DNA from: Hymenobacter sedentarius
GTDB lineage: Bacteria > Bacteroidota > Bacteroidia > Cytophagales > Hymenobacteraceae
Direction: 5' to 3'
Length of the DNA: 64,000 nt
Assembly (NCBI RefSeq): GCF_001507645.1
Contig: NZ_CP013909.1
Span: forward strand, 2,108,001 to 2,172,000
Positions 51,254 through 60,676 of this stretch are shown here, in pieces; position 1 is the first letter of the stretch; each line of letters starts with the position of its first letter. The notes under the pieces are model-generated. The model did not search any database and was not told the DNA's origin. It worked only from the letters and a program-made list of their open reading frames with translations. Made by a program: the position numbers and the translations under genes.

Positions 51254-52156
51254 CTACTTCTTATCCAGAAACTGGAATATCCTTTTGTATGCCTCTTCCA
51301 GCTCGCTGGCGGTAGGGCTGTGGTGTCCTTCCGGCACAAACAGCACGGTATTTTTATGCTGGTTTTGCTGGAGCAGGCCCACAAACCGTTCAAAGGTGAC
51401 TGGCGGAACCTGGTCGTCCTGGCCGCCGTGCCAGATAAAAAAGGGCGGGTCCTGCGGGTCGAAATAGGTGAGGGGCTCGTACTGCCGGGTCACTTCTTTC
51501 GGCGCGTACCCAGTGGTTTCGGGGAACAGCGCCAGGCCAATGGCCTTCATGACCGGCACCGGGTGGTTCATGAATACCGTTTCGACCACGTCGAGCCCGC
51601 CCACCGGGCCGGAGAAGTTGACCACGCCAGCAATGCGAATGCCCGCCGCCAACGGGTGGGGGTACGTGGGGTCGTTGGCGGTCACCGCCACCAGGCTGCC
51701 AATGTGGGCGCCCGCAGAAAAGCCCGTGAGCACGACCCGCTCCAGGTTCAGGGGGTAAGCGTCGGAGTGCGCCCGGAGGAAGTTGAGGGCCAGCGTTAGG
51801 TCTTCCGTGGCCACGGGAATGCCCTTTTTGAGGCGGTAGTTGAGGTTGACGACGGTGACTCCTTTCTTCAAATAGGGCCGGATGTAGCGTTCTTCCTGGG
51901 CCTTGTCGCTGAGGTAATATCCTCCGCCGTGCAGAAACACGATGGTGTAGTTTTTGGTGTGCCGTTTCGGGGCGTCCGCGAACAGGTAGAGGTCGAAGGT
52001 TTGCGCTTTATCTGCCCCGTAGGCAACGTCTTTGGTGATGGTGTAGGCTGCCTGGACTTGCTCAGGGGTTTTGTCGGCCACCGCAGCCAATTTCACAGAA
52101 CAGGAGGCCAGAGTCATTAAAGTGGCGACACGGAGCCAAAACAGTGAGAGATGCAT
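51254..52156 (-). CDS. Lipoprotein alpha/beta-hydrolase (HSL-like esterase)
   Basis: A 300-residue predicted lipoprotein: the signal ends at TLASCSVKL, with Cys19 as the lipidated residue. The oxyanion motif is FLHGGGYYLSDKAQEE, the nucleophile Ser in VVLTGFSAGAHIGS, the acid in WHGGQDDQVPP and the His in EGHHSPTASE. This is the alpha/beta-hydrolase 3 / carboxylesterase group. Many Bacteroidota members cleave acetyl or feruloyl groups from polysaccharides at the cell surface, but the substrate is unknown here. It may be co-transcribed with the membrane protein gene downstream at 50559. Confidence 0.85.
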   Translation of the reverse strand: MHLSLFWLRVATLMTLASCSVKLAAVADKTPEQVQAAYTITKDVAYGADKAQTFDLYLFADAPKRHTKNYTIVFLHGGGYYLSDKAQEERYIRPYLKKGVTVVNLNYRLKKGIPVATEDLTLALNFLRAHSDAYPLNLERVVLTGFSAGAHIGSLVAVTANDPTYPHPLAAGIRIAGVVNFSGPVGGLDVVETVFMNHPVPVMKAIGLALFPETTGYAPKEVTRQYEPLTYFDPQDPPFFIWHGGQDDQVPPVTFERFVGLLQQNQHKNTVLFVPEGHHSPTASELEEAYKRIFQFLDKK

Positions 52157-52377
52157 GAGAGACAGAGGAGTTGGGGAAAAGCCGGTGAAAGTCCAGCGTG
52201 GGGAGGCCGGGTCGCAACGAAACGGGTTTCTCCGGACGTTACCTGCTGGGCTAAAAGTAAGCGCGGGCTGCCCTTATCCTGGCAAGGGGCCACAGCGGCC
52301 CAGTGCTGCAGTGTCAGCAGCTGCGCTACGCCGTGATTATCGAACGCGTGCAAACTTGCAACGCCAAATCATGACCG

Positions 52378-52470
52378 TCATGCCGAGCGCAGCCGAAGCA
52401 TCACTGTGTCGGAAGTGATGTGCGCCATTACAACGAAGCGGTAGAGATGCTTCGGCTGCGCTCGGCATGA
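52378..52470. repeat. Palindromic element (GAAGCATC family)
   Basis: Arms at 52378-52402 and 52446-52470 are perfect 25-base inverted repeats with CATGCCGAGCGCAGCC. The element lies in the 345-base gap before paaZ and ends 31 bases upstream of its ATG. The rest of the gap (52157-52377) shows no gene or motif I can assign. Confidence 0.75.
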
Positions 52471-52501
52471 TGGACCTTTACTGAAATTCCCACCACCAAT
52501 T

Positions 52502-54565
52502 ATGACTCCCACTCTCGAAAACTATACCCTCGGCCGCTGGACGCCCGGCGGCAGCGCCCCCCAGGAACTGCTCGACGCCAGCACCGGCGAGGTCATTGCC
52601 CTGGCCAATACCGAAGGTTTCGACTTCGCTTCCATCCTGAATTATGGACGGCGCGTGGGCAACCCCAAGCTGCGCAAAATGACGTTCCACGAGCGCGGCC
52701 GGATGCTCAAGGCGCTGGCCTTCCACTTGCAGGAAAAGAAGGAGATTTTCTACGAGTTGAGCTACCGCTCCGGCGCCACGCGCGCCGACTCCTGGATTGA
52801 CATCGAAGGCGGCATCGGCAACCTGTTTGCCAATGCCTCGCTGCGCCGCAAGTTTCCCGACAAGCCGTTTTACGTGGAGGGCGAGCCGGTAGGGTTGTCG
52901 AAGGGCGACACCTTCATGGCGCAGCACCTGCTGGTGCCCCGCGAAGGCGTGGCCGTGCACATCAACGCCTACAACTTCCCCATCTGGGGCATGCTGGAGA
53001 AAATTGCCGTGAACCTCTTGGCCGGCATGCCCGCCGTGGTGAAGCCGGCCGTGCCCTCGGCCTACCTCACCGAGGCCGTGGTGCGCGAAATCATCGCCTC
53101 CGGCATCCTGCCCGAAGGCGCGTTGCAGCTGGTGGTAGGCTCCGGCCAGGGCATTCTGGACCACGTCACGTACCAGGACGTGGTGACTTTCACCGGCTCG
53201 GCGGCCACCGGGCGCAAGCTGCGCACCCACCCGCGCATCATTGAGGAGGCCGTGCCTTTCACCATGGAAGCCGATTCGCTCAATGCCGCCGTGCTCGGAG
53301 TAGATGCCCGGCCGGGTACGCCCGAATTCGACTTGTTTATTAAGGAAGTGCGCAAGGAAATGACGGCCAAGTGCGGGCAAAAATGCACCGCCATTCGCCG
53401 CGCCATTGTGCCGGAGAGCCTGCTTGAAGACGTGCAGATTGCCTTAGGCAAGGCCCTGGCCCAGACCACCGTCGGCCACCCGCAGGCAGAGGGCGTGCGC
53501 ATGGGCGCGCTGGCGGGGCGGGCCCAGGCCGAGATATTCCGCGAGCGGGTGCGGCACTTAGCCCAACACACGCCCATCGTGTACGGCGACCTCGAAAATG
53601 TGGAAGTGCTGGGCAAGGAGCGCGGCGCCGACTACGCCAAGGGCGCCTTCACCTCGCCCATCGTGCTTCTAAATAAGGAGCCCTTCCGCCACCTCGACAG
53701 CCACGAAATCGAAGCCTTCGGCCCGGTGGTGACGCTCATGCCGTACCGCGATACCGACGAGGCCGTGACCCTGGCCAACATGGGCAAAGGTTCGCTGGTG
53801 TGCTCGCTGGCCACCAACGACCCGCGCACGGCGCAGGATTTCGTGCTGGGCGCCGCCACCCACCACGGCCGCATCCTGGTGCTGAACGGCGAGATGGCCA
53901 AGGAAAGCACCGGGCACGGCTCGCCGCTGCCTCAGCTCATCCACGGCGGCCCCGGGCGGGCCGGCGGTGGGCAGGAGATGGGCGGCATCCGTGGGGTGGA
54001 GCATTTTATGCAGCGCGTGGCCCTGCAGGGCTCGCCGAGCATGATTACGGCCATCACGGAGGTATACCAGACCGGTGCCAAGCAAATCGAGAAAGACAAG
54101 CACCCCTTCCAGCATTACTTCGAGGAACTGGAAATCGGCCAGACCTACACCACCCACAAGCACACCGTGACGGAAGCCGACATCACCAACTTCGCGCAGG
54201 TGTCGGGCGATAATTTCTACGCCCACGTCGACGCCACTTCGCTGGAAGGCACGCTCTTCACCGGGCGCGTGGCCCATGGCTACTACATACTGAGCAAGGC
54301 CGCCGGCATGTTCGTGGACCCGCGCAAGGGGCCCGTGCTGCTCAACTACGGTCTGGACGAATGCCGCTTTACCAAGCCCGTGTACCCCGGCACCACCATC
54401 GGCGTGACGCTCACGGTGAAGGAGAAAGTGGGCCAGGAAAAGCGCGACGAAACCGACGTAGCCAAAGGCATCGTGCGCTGGCTCGTCACGGTGACTGACC
54501 AAACCGGGGAAACCGTGGCCGTCGCCACCATTATGACCATGGTTAAGAAAAAGAACCAGGAATAG
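52502..54565 (+). CDS. paaZ: PaaZ-type bifunctional aldehyde dehydrogenase / oxepin-CoA hydrolase
   Basis: A 687-residue two-domain enzyme. The N-terminal aldehyde dehydrogenase (to about residue 530) has HINAYNFPIWGMLEKIAVNL, catalytic Glu256 in FTMEADSLN and Cys295 in GQKCTAIRR, the same numbering as I recall for E. coli PaaZ. The C-terminal MaoC-like hydratase has Asp570 and His575 in VSGDNFYAHVD and GRVAHGYYILSKAAG. In phenylacetate catabolism it opens oxepin-CoA and oxidises the resulting aldehyde. The adjacent enoyl-CoA hydratase gene fits this pathway, but no paaABCDE or paaK is in the window, so the physiological substrate is uncertain. Confidence 0.93.
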   Translation: MTPTLENYTLGRWTPGGSAPQELLDASTGEVIALANTEGFDFASILNYGRRVGNPKLRKMTFHERGRMLKALAFHLQEKKEIFYELSYRSGATRADSWIDIEGGIGNLFANASLRRKFPDKPFYVEGEPVGLSKGDTFMAQHLLVPREGVAVHINAYNFPIWGMLEKIAVNLLAGMPAVVKPAVPSAYLTEAVVREIIASGILPEGALQLVVGSGQGILDHVTYQDVVTFTGSAATGRKLRTHPRIIEEAVPFTMEADSLNAAVLGVDARPGTPEFDLFIKEVRKEMTAKCGQKCTAIRRAIVPESLLEDVQIALGKALAQTTVGHPQAEGVRMGALAGRAQAEIFRERVRHLAQHTPIVYGDLENVEVLGKERGADYAKGAFTSPIVLLNKEPFRHLDSHEIEAFGPVVTLMPYRDTDEAVTLANMGKGSLVCSLATNDPRTAQDFVLGAATHHGRILVLNGEMAKESTGHGSPLPQLIHGGPGRAGGGQEMGGIRGVEHFMQRVALQGSPSMITAITEVYQTGAKQIEKDKHPFQHYFEELEIGQTYTTHKHTVTEADITNFAQVSGDNFYAHVDATSLEGTLFTGRVAHGYYILSKAAGMFVDPRKGPVLLNYGLDECRFTKPVYPGTTIGVTLTVKEKVGQEKRDETDVAKGIVRWLVTVTDQTGETVAVATIMTMVKKKNQE

Positions 54566-54641
54566 CTTTTCTAATGGAGCGGGACGTGCCGACTAACAGT
54601 TGCACGGCTCGCTCTATTGGTCCCATCCACTGAAACTCCGC

Positions 54642-55421
54642 ATGTCCACATTAGCTACTCCCGCCACTGGCCGGGTCACCGCATCAGCCAACGCCGAGGG
54701 CGTGGCCACCATTTCCTTTTTTCATCCCGCGCACAACTCCTTGCCCGGGTCCCTGCTCACTGAGCTGGCCCAGACCATCACGGCCGTTGGGCAAGATGCC
54801 AAAACGAAGGTCATCATCCTGCGCAGCGAGGGCGACAAAACCTTCTGCGCCGGCGCCAGCTTCGACGAGCTGGTGGCCATTGAGAACGAAGCGCAGGGGC
54901 TGGCGTTCTTTTCTGGCTTTGCCCAAGTGATTAACGCCTGCCGCACCTGCCCCAAAGTCATCATTGGCCGCGTGCAGGGCAAAGCCATTGGCGGTGGGGT
55001 AGGGGTGGCCGCGGCCACCGACTACTGCTTTGCCACCGCCCAGGCGTCGGTGAAGCTAAGCGAGTTGGTGGTTGGCATCGGCCCGTTTGTGGTAGGGCCC
55101 GCCGTGGAGCGGAAAATAGGCGTGTCGGCCTACTCGCAGCTGGCCCTGGATGCGGCCGAATTTCGCTCGGCGCAGTGGGCCAAAGAGCAGGGCCTGTACC
55201 AGGACGTTCTAGACACCGAAGAGGCGCTGGACGCCGCCGTGCAGGCATTCGCCACCAAGCTCACGGCCTACAATCCCGAGGCCCTAACCGACCTAAAGCG
55301 CGTCATCTGGGAAGGCACTGAACACTGGGATACACTCCTGGTAGCGCGCGCCGCCATCAGCGGGCGGCTGGTCCTGTCGGACTTTACCCGGCAGGCCATT
55401 CAGCGGTTCAATGCCCGATAA
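54642..55421 (+). CDS. Enoyl-CoA hydratase/isomerase family protein (PaaG/PaaF-like)
   Basis: Start chosen at the ATG at 54642 (MSTLATPATGRVTASAN), 259 residues; 14 upstream codons are not family-like. The crotonase fold shows SEGDKTFCAGASFDELVAIE, VIIGRVQGKAIGGGVGVAAA for the oxyanion hole, and VVGIGPFVVGPAVERKIG. Glu is not obvious at one of the usual catalytic positions, so an isomerase or another CoA activity is possible. It lies 76 bases after paaZ on the same strand and is followed by a terminator, suggesting a two-gene unit for aromatic or fatty acyl-CoA metabolism. Confidence 0.88.
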   Translation: MSTLATPATGRVTASANAEGVATISFFHPAHNSLPGSLLTELAQTITAVGQDAKTKVIILRSEGDKTFCAGASFDELVAIENEAQGLAFFSGFAQVINACRTCPKVIIGRVQGKAIGGGVGVAAATDYCFATAQASVKLSELVVGIGPFVVGPAVERKIGVSAYSQLALDAAEFRSAQWAKEQGLYQDVLDTEEALDAAVQAFATKLTAYNPEALTDLKRVIWEGTEHWDTLLVARAAISGRLVLSDFTRQAIQRFNAR

Positions 55422-55438
55422 GCCGCATCCCCAACACA

Positions 55439-55476
55439 CAAAGAAGCCTCTAGCACAATGCTAGAGGCTTTCTTGT
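55439..55476 (+). terminator. Terminator after the paaZ / enoyl-CoA hydratase unit
   Basis: AAGAAGCCTCTAGCA and TGCTAGAGGCTTTCTT form a near-perfect 15-base stem with a CAA loop, 18 bases after the stop codon. T-rich on the right side. Confidence 0.9.
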
Positions 55477-55553
55477 GGTCGTGTTAGGCCCGAAAATCAC
55501 TTATTGAGCAAGCTTTAAGTACTCACGCACAAGTAAAATATATAGAAAAAGAC

Positions 55554-55649
55554 GGTCATGCTGAGCTTGTCGAAGCATCTCTACCGCAGCAGTAATCAAT
55601 GCTAGCTCAACGAAGCGGTAGAGATGCTTCGGCTGCGCTCAGCATGACC
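55554..55649. repeat. Palindromic element (GAAGCATC family), imperfect arms
   Basis: Arms at 55554-55587 and 55615-55649 pair except for a central CTTGT versus GGCTGCG tract. The loop shares GTAATCAATGCTAGCTCAAC with the 8613 copy. The rest of the 452-base gap (55650-55873) shows no gene or motif I can assign. Confidence 0.75.
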
Positions 55650-55873
55650 CTACGGTTACTTATGCACGACTACTTAACCCGGTTTCTTTGGCCTCTTTGA
55701 CTGTTTGAGGCATAATAGTTTCTAGTCTGATAAGGCCTGATATAGGAGAGTTGAGCCATAGGTCCTCTGACGGGTCTTCTGTCTGTTCCCTCATTCTGCT
55801 TGGGATAATAAATCAACTAAAATAAGGCATCGACGCATCCTTAACCAGGTGCTTAGAATGGCTAAACATCTTC

Positions 55874-56605
55874 TCAGTCCAGACAGCCTGGGGCTAAGTT
55901 GAGCAGCCAGCGGGGAGGCTCGCGCTCCAGCACCAATGCCCCCAGGTTCAGCCAGGCTCCGGTGCGGTCGAGTACGGCCGAGTCGGCGGTCACGACGACA
56001 TCTGGGGTTTCGCTTAGCTCGACGTCGGGGTTCATCACGACCTCCACTCTCCAGGGCAGCCCAAGCTCGGGCCCCAGCTCCCGGAGGCGCGCGGCGAGCC
56101 GGCCGCTGTTGGACACGGGCTGGTCGAGCAGCCACCGCACGGGGCCGGGCGCGAGTGGGAGCAGCACAGCGGCCGTCAGCCGAATGGCCCGGTCGGTTTC
56201 CTGCACGGCCCGGTAGGTGCCGTGGATGCTCGCCAGGTCGCGCAGCGCCCCGTCGCGGCCCCGCAGCACCACGCCGCCACTCAGGGCCGTTTCGAGCAGG
56301 ATAATCAGGTTGAAGCCATCGATGGACACGGGCCGGCCGCGTAGGGCCGCGGGCGGCAGCTGCGTGGCTTTGCGCCGTTGGCATTGCTCGTCGGTACAGG
56401 CGGCGCGGCCCACGGCCCAGCGCTGGCGCTCGGTCAGGGCGTAGCGGTCGCCCACCAGCTTGATGGTACTGCCGCGTGGGTACCCGCGCGTGAGCAGCCA
56501 CGACAACTCCTCCACGGCGCGCCTCAGCACCGGTAGCCACTGGGGCGCAAACAACTGAGCATCGGCCGGGTGCGGGCCGCGGTGGCGGGTGTCGGCAGGG
56601 CGCAT
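55874..56605 (-). CDS. DUF434 domain-containing protein
   Basis: Start chosen at the ATG at 56605 (MRPADTRHRGPHPADA), 243 residues; the frame extends 40 codons further. The DUF434 region shows AVEELSWLLTRGYPRGSTIK, then VGDRYALTERQRWAVGRAAC and the adjoining VSIDGFNLIILLETALSGG. ALRDLASIHGTYRAV and WLLDQPVSNSGRLA also fit. The family's RNase-like or toxin-linked roles are speculative. It is divergent from the HelD-like helicase, with about 150 bases between. No signal peptide. Confidence 0.82.
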   Translation of the reverse strand: MRPADTRHRGPHPADAQLFAPQWLPVLRRAVEELSWLLTRGYPRGSTIKLVGDRYALTERQRWAVGRAACTDEQCQRRKATQLPPAALRGRPVSIDGFNLIILLETALSGGVVLRGRDGALRDLASIHGTYRAVQETDRAIRLTAAVLLPLAPGPVRWLLDQPVSNSGRLAARLRELGPELGLPWRVEVVMNPDVELSETPDVVVTADSAVLDRTGAWLNLGALVLEREPPRWLLNLAPGCLD

Positions 56606-56756
56606 AAATGAATCGTTAAGGAACCGCGGAAACTGTAATACACTGCTCGCTCCCCGCCGGGTTGCCGGAGGTGCCAGCTGCCCGAAAAAACGCAAACGCT
56701 CCGGCGGCCCGGAATTTGAGGGCACCTTTGTTATCTAATTACAAGAGTTGACGGGA

Positions 56757-58802
56757 ATGAATGCAACGGAGCAAGAAGAGAGAGAATACCTGGAAGTAAT
56801 CAAGGAGAAACTGGCGCTGGCTATCCGGCGGGGAGACGACGCCGTCAAGCAGTTTTCCGACGAGCTCCGGCAGAAAAAGGAGTACATCCACGAGCATCAG
56901 TCCGGCATGGACGACGCCGACATGGTGGCCGCCGGCCAATCGATTAACCGCATGGCCTTTACGGGCGAGGCCGCCGTGGCCCGGAAACGCAAGCTCCTCA
57001 AGCTGGCGCAATCCCCCTACTTTGGCCGCATTGATTTCACGCCCCAGGGCCAGGCCACCATGCCGGTGTACATCGGCGTGCATTCCTTTACGGACGAGCG
57101 GCAGCGCCAGGGCCTGATTTACGATTGGCGGGCACCCATTTCGTCCATGTTCTACGACTTCGAGCTGGGGGATGCCGCCTTCACCACTCCTTCGGGGGAG
57201 GTGCAGGGCACCATCGACCTCAAACGGCAATACAAAATCCGGGACGGGCGCATGGAGTTCCTGATTGAGAATGACGTGAACATTCACGACGACGTGCTGC
57301 AGCGCGAGCTGGCCAAGTCCAGCGACGACAAGATGAAGAACATCGTCGCGACCATCCAACGGGACCAGAACGCGGTGATTCGCAACGAAACCGCCTCGGT
57401 GATGGTCATCCAGGGCGTGGCCGGGTCGGGCAAAACCTCCATTGCCCTGCATCGCCTGGCGTTCCTCTTGTACCGCTACCGGGATACCATTGCGGCCAAG
57501 GACCTGCTCATTATCTCGCCCAATAAAGTCTTCGCCGACTACATCTCCAACGTCTTGCCCGAACTGGGCGAAGAACACATTCCCGAGCTAGGCATGGACG
57601 AGCTGGCGGCCGACCTGCTCGGCAACCAGTACCCCTTCCAGACCTTCTTCGAGCAGGTGTCGGCGCTGCTGGAAAACCACGAACCCGCGTTTATTGAGCG
57701 CATCCGGTTCAAGTCCTCGTTTGAGTTTCTGAGCCAGCTCAACCAGTACCTGCTGCACGTGGAGAACCACTACTTCACCGCGGCCGAGCTGCGGGTGGGC
57801 CCCCTGCGCATTCCCGCGGCGTTCCTGCTGGAGCGGTTCAAGGCCTACCACCGGGTGCCGCTCTTGAAACGCTTGCCGCTGGTGGCCGAGGACGTGCGGA
57901 CCTACGTGCGCGACGCCACTCGCCGCAAGCTGACCGGGCAGGAGAAGGCCACGATTGGGGAAGCTGTTCCCCGTATGTTCAAGTTCCACCAGGTGCTGGA
58001 CCTCTACCGGGACTTTTACCGCTGGATTGGGAAGCCCGGGCTCTTCCGCATCGACCACCGCATGCACTTGGAATACGCGGACGTCTTCGCTTTCATCTAC
58101 CTGCGCATCCGGCTGGAAGGCCTCACCGCCTACGAGCACGTGAAGCACCTGCTGGTGGACGAGATGCAGGATTACACCCCCGTGCAATACGCCGTGTTGT
58201 CCCGCGTGTTCGGGTGCCGGAAGACCATCCTCGGCGACGTAAGCCAGACGGTGAACCCGTACAGCGCTTCCTCCGCCGAGGCCATCGAACGCGTCTTCCC
58301 GCAAGCCGAGGTGGTCCGGCTCTACCGCAGCTACCGCTCCACCGTCGAGATTACGGCCTTTGCGCAGCGCATCACGCCGAATCCCCACATCATCCCGCTG
58401 GAACGGCACGGGCAGGCGCCCGTAATAGCGCGCTTTGGCAGCAAAGACGAGGAATTAAAGGCTATCCAGGAGCTGATTGCGACCTTCCAGCGCTCGGGAA
58501 ACAATTCCCTGGGCATCATCTGCAAAACCCTCCGGCAGGCCAGGCAGGTGCATGAGGCGCTTAAAGCCCCTGGCGTTCATCTGCTCACGGAGGAGTCTAC
58601 AACCTTCAAAGAGGGGGTGGTCATCACCACGGCCCATTTGGCGAAGGGGCTGGAGTTTGATGAGGTCATCGTGCCCTTTGCCTCCGCTCATACTTATAAA
58701 ACGGAGGTGGATAAGAGCATGCTCTACGTCGCCTGCACCCGCGCCATGCACCAGCTCACGCTGACGTATTCGAAGGACATAACTCCCTTCTTGTCTGCCT
58801 AA
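56757..58802 (+). CDS. HelD-like UvrD/Rep-superfamily helicase
   Basis: Start taken at the ATG at 56757 (MNATEQEEREYLEVIKEK), 681 residues; a TTG at 56748 is an alternative. The N-terminal 90 residues are coiled-coil and helical (QFSDELRQKKEYIHEHQSG), then SPYFGRIDF. YIGVHSFTDERQRQGLIYDW with RAPISSMFYDFELG is the HelD hallmark. Walker A is VIQGVAGSGKTSIALHRLAF, motif II LLVDEMQDYTPVQYAVL, and the C-terminal motifs TAHLAKGLEFDEVIVPF and MLYVACTRAMHQL are intact. HelD family proteins bind and recycle stalled RNA polymerase in Firmicutes and Actinobacteria. A role here is inferred by homology only. Confidence 0.9.
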   Translation: MNATEQEEREYLEVIKEKLALAIRRGDDAVKQFSDELRQKKEYIHEHQSGMDDADMVAAGQSINRMAFTGEAAVARKRKLLKLAQSPYFGRIDFTPQGQATMPVYIGVHSFTDERQRQGLIYDWRAPISSMFYDFELGDAAFTTPSGEVQGTIDLKRQYKIRDGRMEFLIENDVNIHDDVLQRELAKSSDDKMKNIVATIQRDQNAVIRNETASVMVIQGVAGSGKTSIALHRLAFLLYRYRDTIAAKDLLIISPNKVFADYISNVLPELGEEHIPELGMDELAADLLGNQYPFQTFFEQVSALLENHEPAFIERIRFKSSFEFLSQLNQYLLHVENHYFTAAELRVGPLRIPAAFLLERFKAYHRVPLLKRLPLVAEDVRTYVRDATRRKLTGQEKATIGEAVPRMFKFHQVLDLYRDFYRWIGKPGLFRIDHRMHLEYADVFAFIYLRIRLEGLTAYEHVKHLLVDEMQDYTPVQYAVLSRVFGCRKTILGDVSQTVNPYSASSAEAIERVFPQAEVVRLYRSYRSTVEITAFAQRITPNPHIIPLERHGQAPVIARFGSKDEELKAIQELIATFQRSGNNSLGIICKTLRQARQVHEALKAPGVHLLTEESTTFKEGVVITTAHLAKGLEFDEVIVPFASAHTYKTEVDKSMLYVACTRAMHQLTLTYSKDITPFLSA

Positions 58803-59062
58803 AAGGCATTGGCCGCGGGTCTGTTCTTCGAAGGCTCTGCCCAACCGCTCAGATAGTCTCGATGGGGTGCGTGGGTAACAGACAATTCCCTTGCCGATAA
58901 GCTAATCTTATTAGGCTTTAATAGACGGCGGTAATGAGGTAGCAGGGGCGTTCTACCTAGTGTTAAACGGCCATCCCAACCGGGCCGATTGATTCACTCC
59001 TGCCAAGTCTTATCTGAACCCCCACAAAAAGCTCGTTTACTACACGGGTATCCTTGAAATGC

Positions 59063-59097
59063 AAAAGGCCCTTCACGCTAGCGTGAAGGGCCTTTTT
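59063..59097 (+). terminator. Rho-independent terminator
   Basis: AAAAGGCCCTTCACGC and GCGTGAAGGGCCTTTT form a 16-base perfect stem with a two-base loop and a T5 tail. It is 260 bases after the HelD-like gene, the nearest plus-strand gene. Confidence 0.85.
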
Positions 59098-59239
59098 GGT
59101 GGTCGTGTAAGGACTGCCCACTTCCGGTTGTCACCTGTTGCCTTACGCCATATAATGCTCTCCTATTGCCTGTAATGGCATTTTTGGGTGCGGTTAGAAT
59201 CAGGAATGACTAGTTATAGTCGGAAGTTTTGTCCCGTGA

Positions 59240-59271
59240 CTTGTCCCGTGGCAACACCGCGACTACCTTCG
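59240..59271 (+). promoter_or_regulatory. Putative promoter for the recombinase
   Basis: CTTG (59240-59243) is followed by a 20-base spacer and TACCTTCG (59264-59271), one mismatch from TAnnTTTG. The recombinase ATG at 59296 lies 25 bases downstream, so spacing is plausible throughout. Confidence 0.4.
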
Positions 59272-59295
59272 TCGACTCACTTTCCTATATAGCAA

Positions 59296-60556
59296 ATGCT
59301 GCGGACCAAGTACTATCTAACCGATGCCAAATCAGCGGGTGAAACGGCGCTGTATGCCGCTTGTTACCTGGAAGGGCAGCGCAAAAAAAATCTATTTGCC
59401 TACCCTAACGGTGAAGCCCGAACAATGGGACGCAAAAGCCCAAAAGTACCGGCGCAACTACGCTGGCTTTTCCGATGCCAACCACCTGCTGAAGAAACTG
59501 GCCGAAGGACTCGAAGCGGCCCATCTGCTACACACGGCAAAAGGGAAAGTGACCACGGTGGAGGACCTGCGCGCCGTGGCGGCGCGCTTCACGTCCGGCA
59601 AGCAAGCCCAGCCGCCGGCGGGGCTGCTGGAGCATTTGGATACGTGGATTGAGTCGGCGAAACGCGACCGGGCCCCGTCCACCATCAAGTCCTATAACAC
59701 CCTGCGGCAGCACCTGATTGCTTATTCAAAGCTGCGGCGGCTTCGCTTGGAATTCGCCTCGTTGGACGTCCCGTTTTGCGAAGCATTTAAAAGTTACTTG
59801 CTCAAGACCATGAGCATGGGCAATGCGTCCGTCAACAACCAAGTGAAGAACCTGAAGGTGTTTCTGGGACAAACCTTCGAGCAAGAGTTGCACGAGTACG
59901 CCCACTTCAAACGCTTCCGCAAAATGGAGGCCGTTGCGCCGGAGGTCGTGTACCTCACGGCTGCCGAGAAAGCCCGCCTTTTTGCTCTTCCCCTGGCCCA
60001 CATTCCGTACTTGGAACAGACCCGCGACATCTTTCTGTTCGAGTGCGAGACGGGGCTGCGCTTCTCCGACGTACAGGCCTTGCGGGCAGAACAAGTCACC
60101 AAGGATTCGCTGGTCCTCACCACCCGGAAAACGGGTGATTTGTTGAAGGTGCCCCTTTCTCCGGTTGCCCAAGGCATTATTGCGCGCTACGCCGGGCGAG
60201 CGGATGGTCGGGCCCTGCCCGTGATAAGCAACCAAAAAACTAATGCCCACCTCAAGACCTTGGGCAAGCTGGCGCGCATCGACGCCCCGACCACGACCAG
60301 TCAACACAAGGGCTGCGAGCGGGTGGCCACCACCCGGCCCAAGTACGAACTAATGGGCACCCACACGGCCCGTCGCACCTTCGTTACCCTGGCCTTGGAA
60401 GGAGGGATGCGACCGGAAACACTCATGCGCATTACCGGACACAAGGACTACAAGATGCTTCACCGCTACTTGAAAATCACCGATTCCGTGGTGCAGGATG
60501 AGTTTGCTCAGTACCTGGAGCGGCAGGCCAGTCCGTTGATGCGGATAGCAGGGTAG
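59296..60556 (+). CDS. Tyrosine recombinase (Bacteroidota integrase), with apparent +1 frameshift
   Basis: The family N terminus (MLRTKYYLTDAKSAGETALY, then AACYLEGQRKK) is in the frame of 59296. The rest (IYLPTLTVKPEQWDAKAQKY onward) is in the frame of 59324. The switch lies in an A8 run at 59383-59390, where one extra A would explain it. The core domain follows (YNTLRQHLIAYSKLRRLRLE), then the catalytic domain with ETGLRFSDVQALRAEQV (first Arg), GTHTARRTFVTLALEG (His-x-x-Arg), GHKDYKMLHRYLKIT (His/Tyr). The catalytic Arg, His, Arg, His and Tyr positions are all present. If read from the internal start at 59324 the protein lacks its usual beginning. It could be a decayed gene, a sequencing error or frameshifted expression. 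Confidence 0.85.
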
Positions 60557-60676
60557 GGGTTGTCCAGGGGTTTTCAACCCGTTGTTGATGAGGAGCAAGT
60601 CAAGTGCAGGGTTGGGGATTTCATTCGTATCCAATATCCAATAGAAGCAAACCCACCGTTTTCCTGAACGGGCGAT

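Larger units (their letters stand above)
58803..59295. other. Intergenic region before the recombinase gene
   Basis: The 493-base space holds one strong terminator (59063-59097) and a possible promoter (59240-59271). The rest has no ORF or motif I can assign. Attachment-site repeats for the recombinase were looked for around the terminator and not found by eye. Confidence 0.4.

Noticed and set aside
55470..59110. Shared GTGGTCGTGT after two terminators (55476 and 59098) as possible attachment sites
   Set aside because: The identity is about ten bases and the following sequences diverge at once; it is too short to support att sites around the DUF434 and HelD-like genes.
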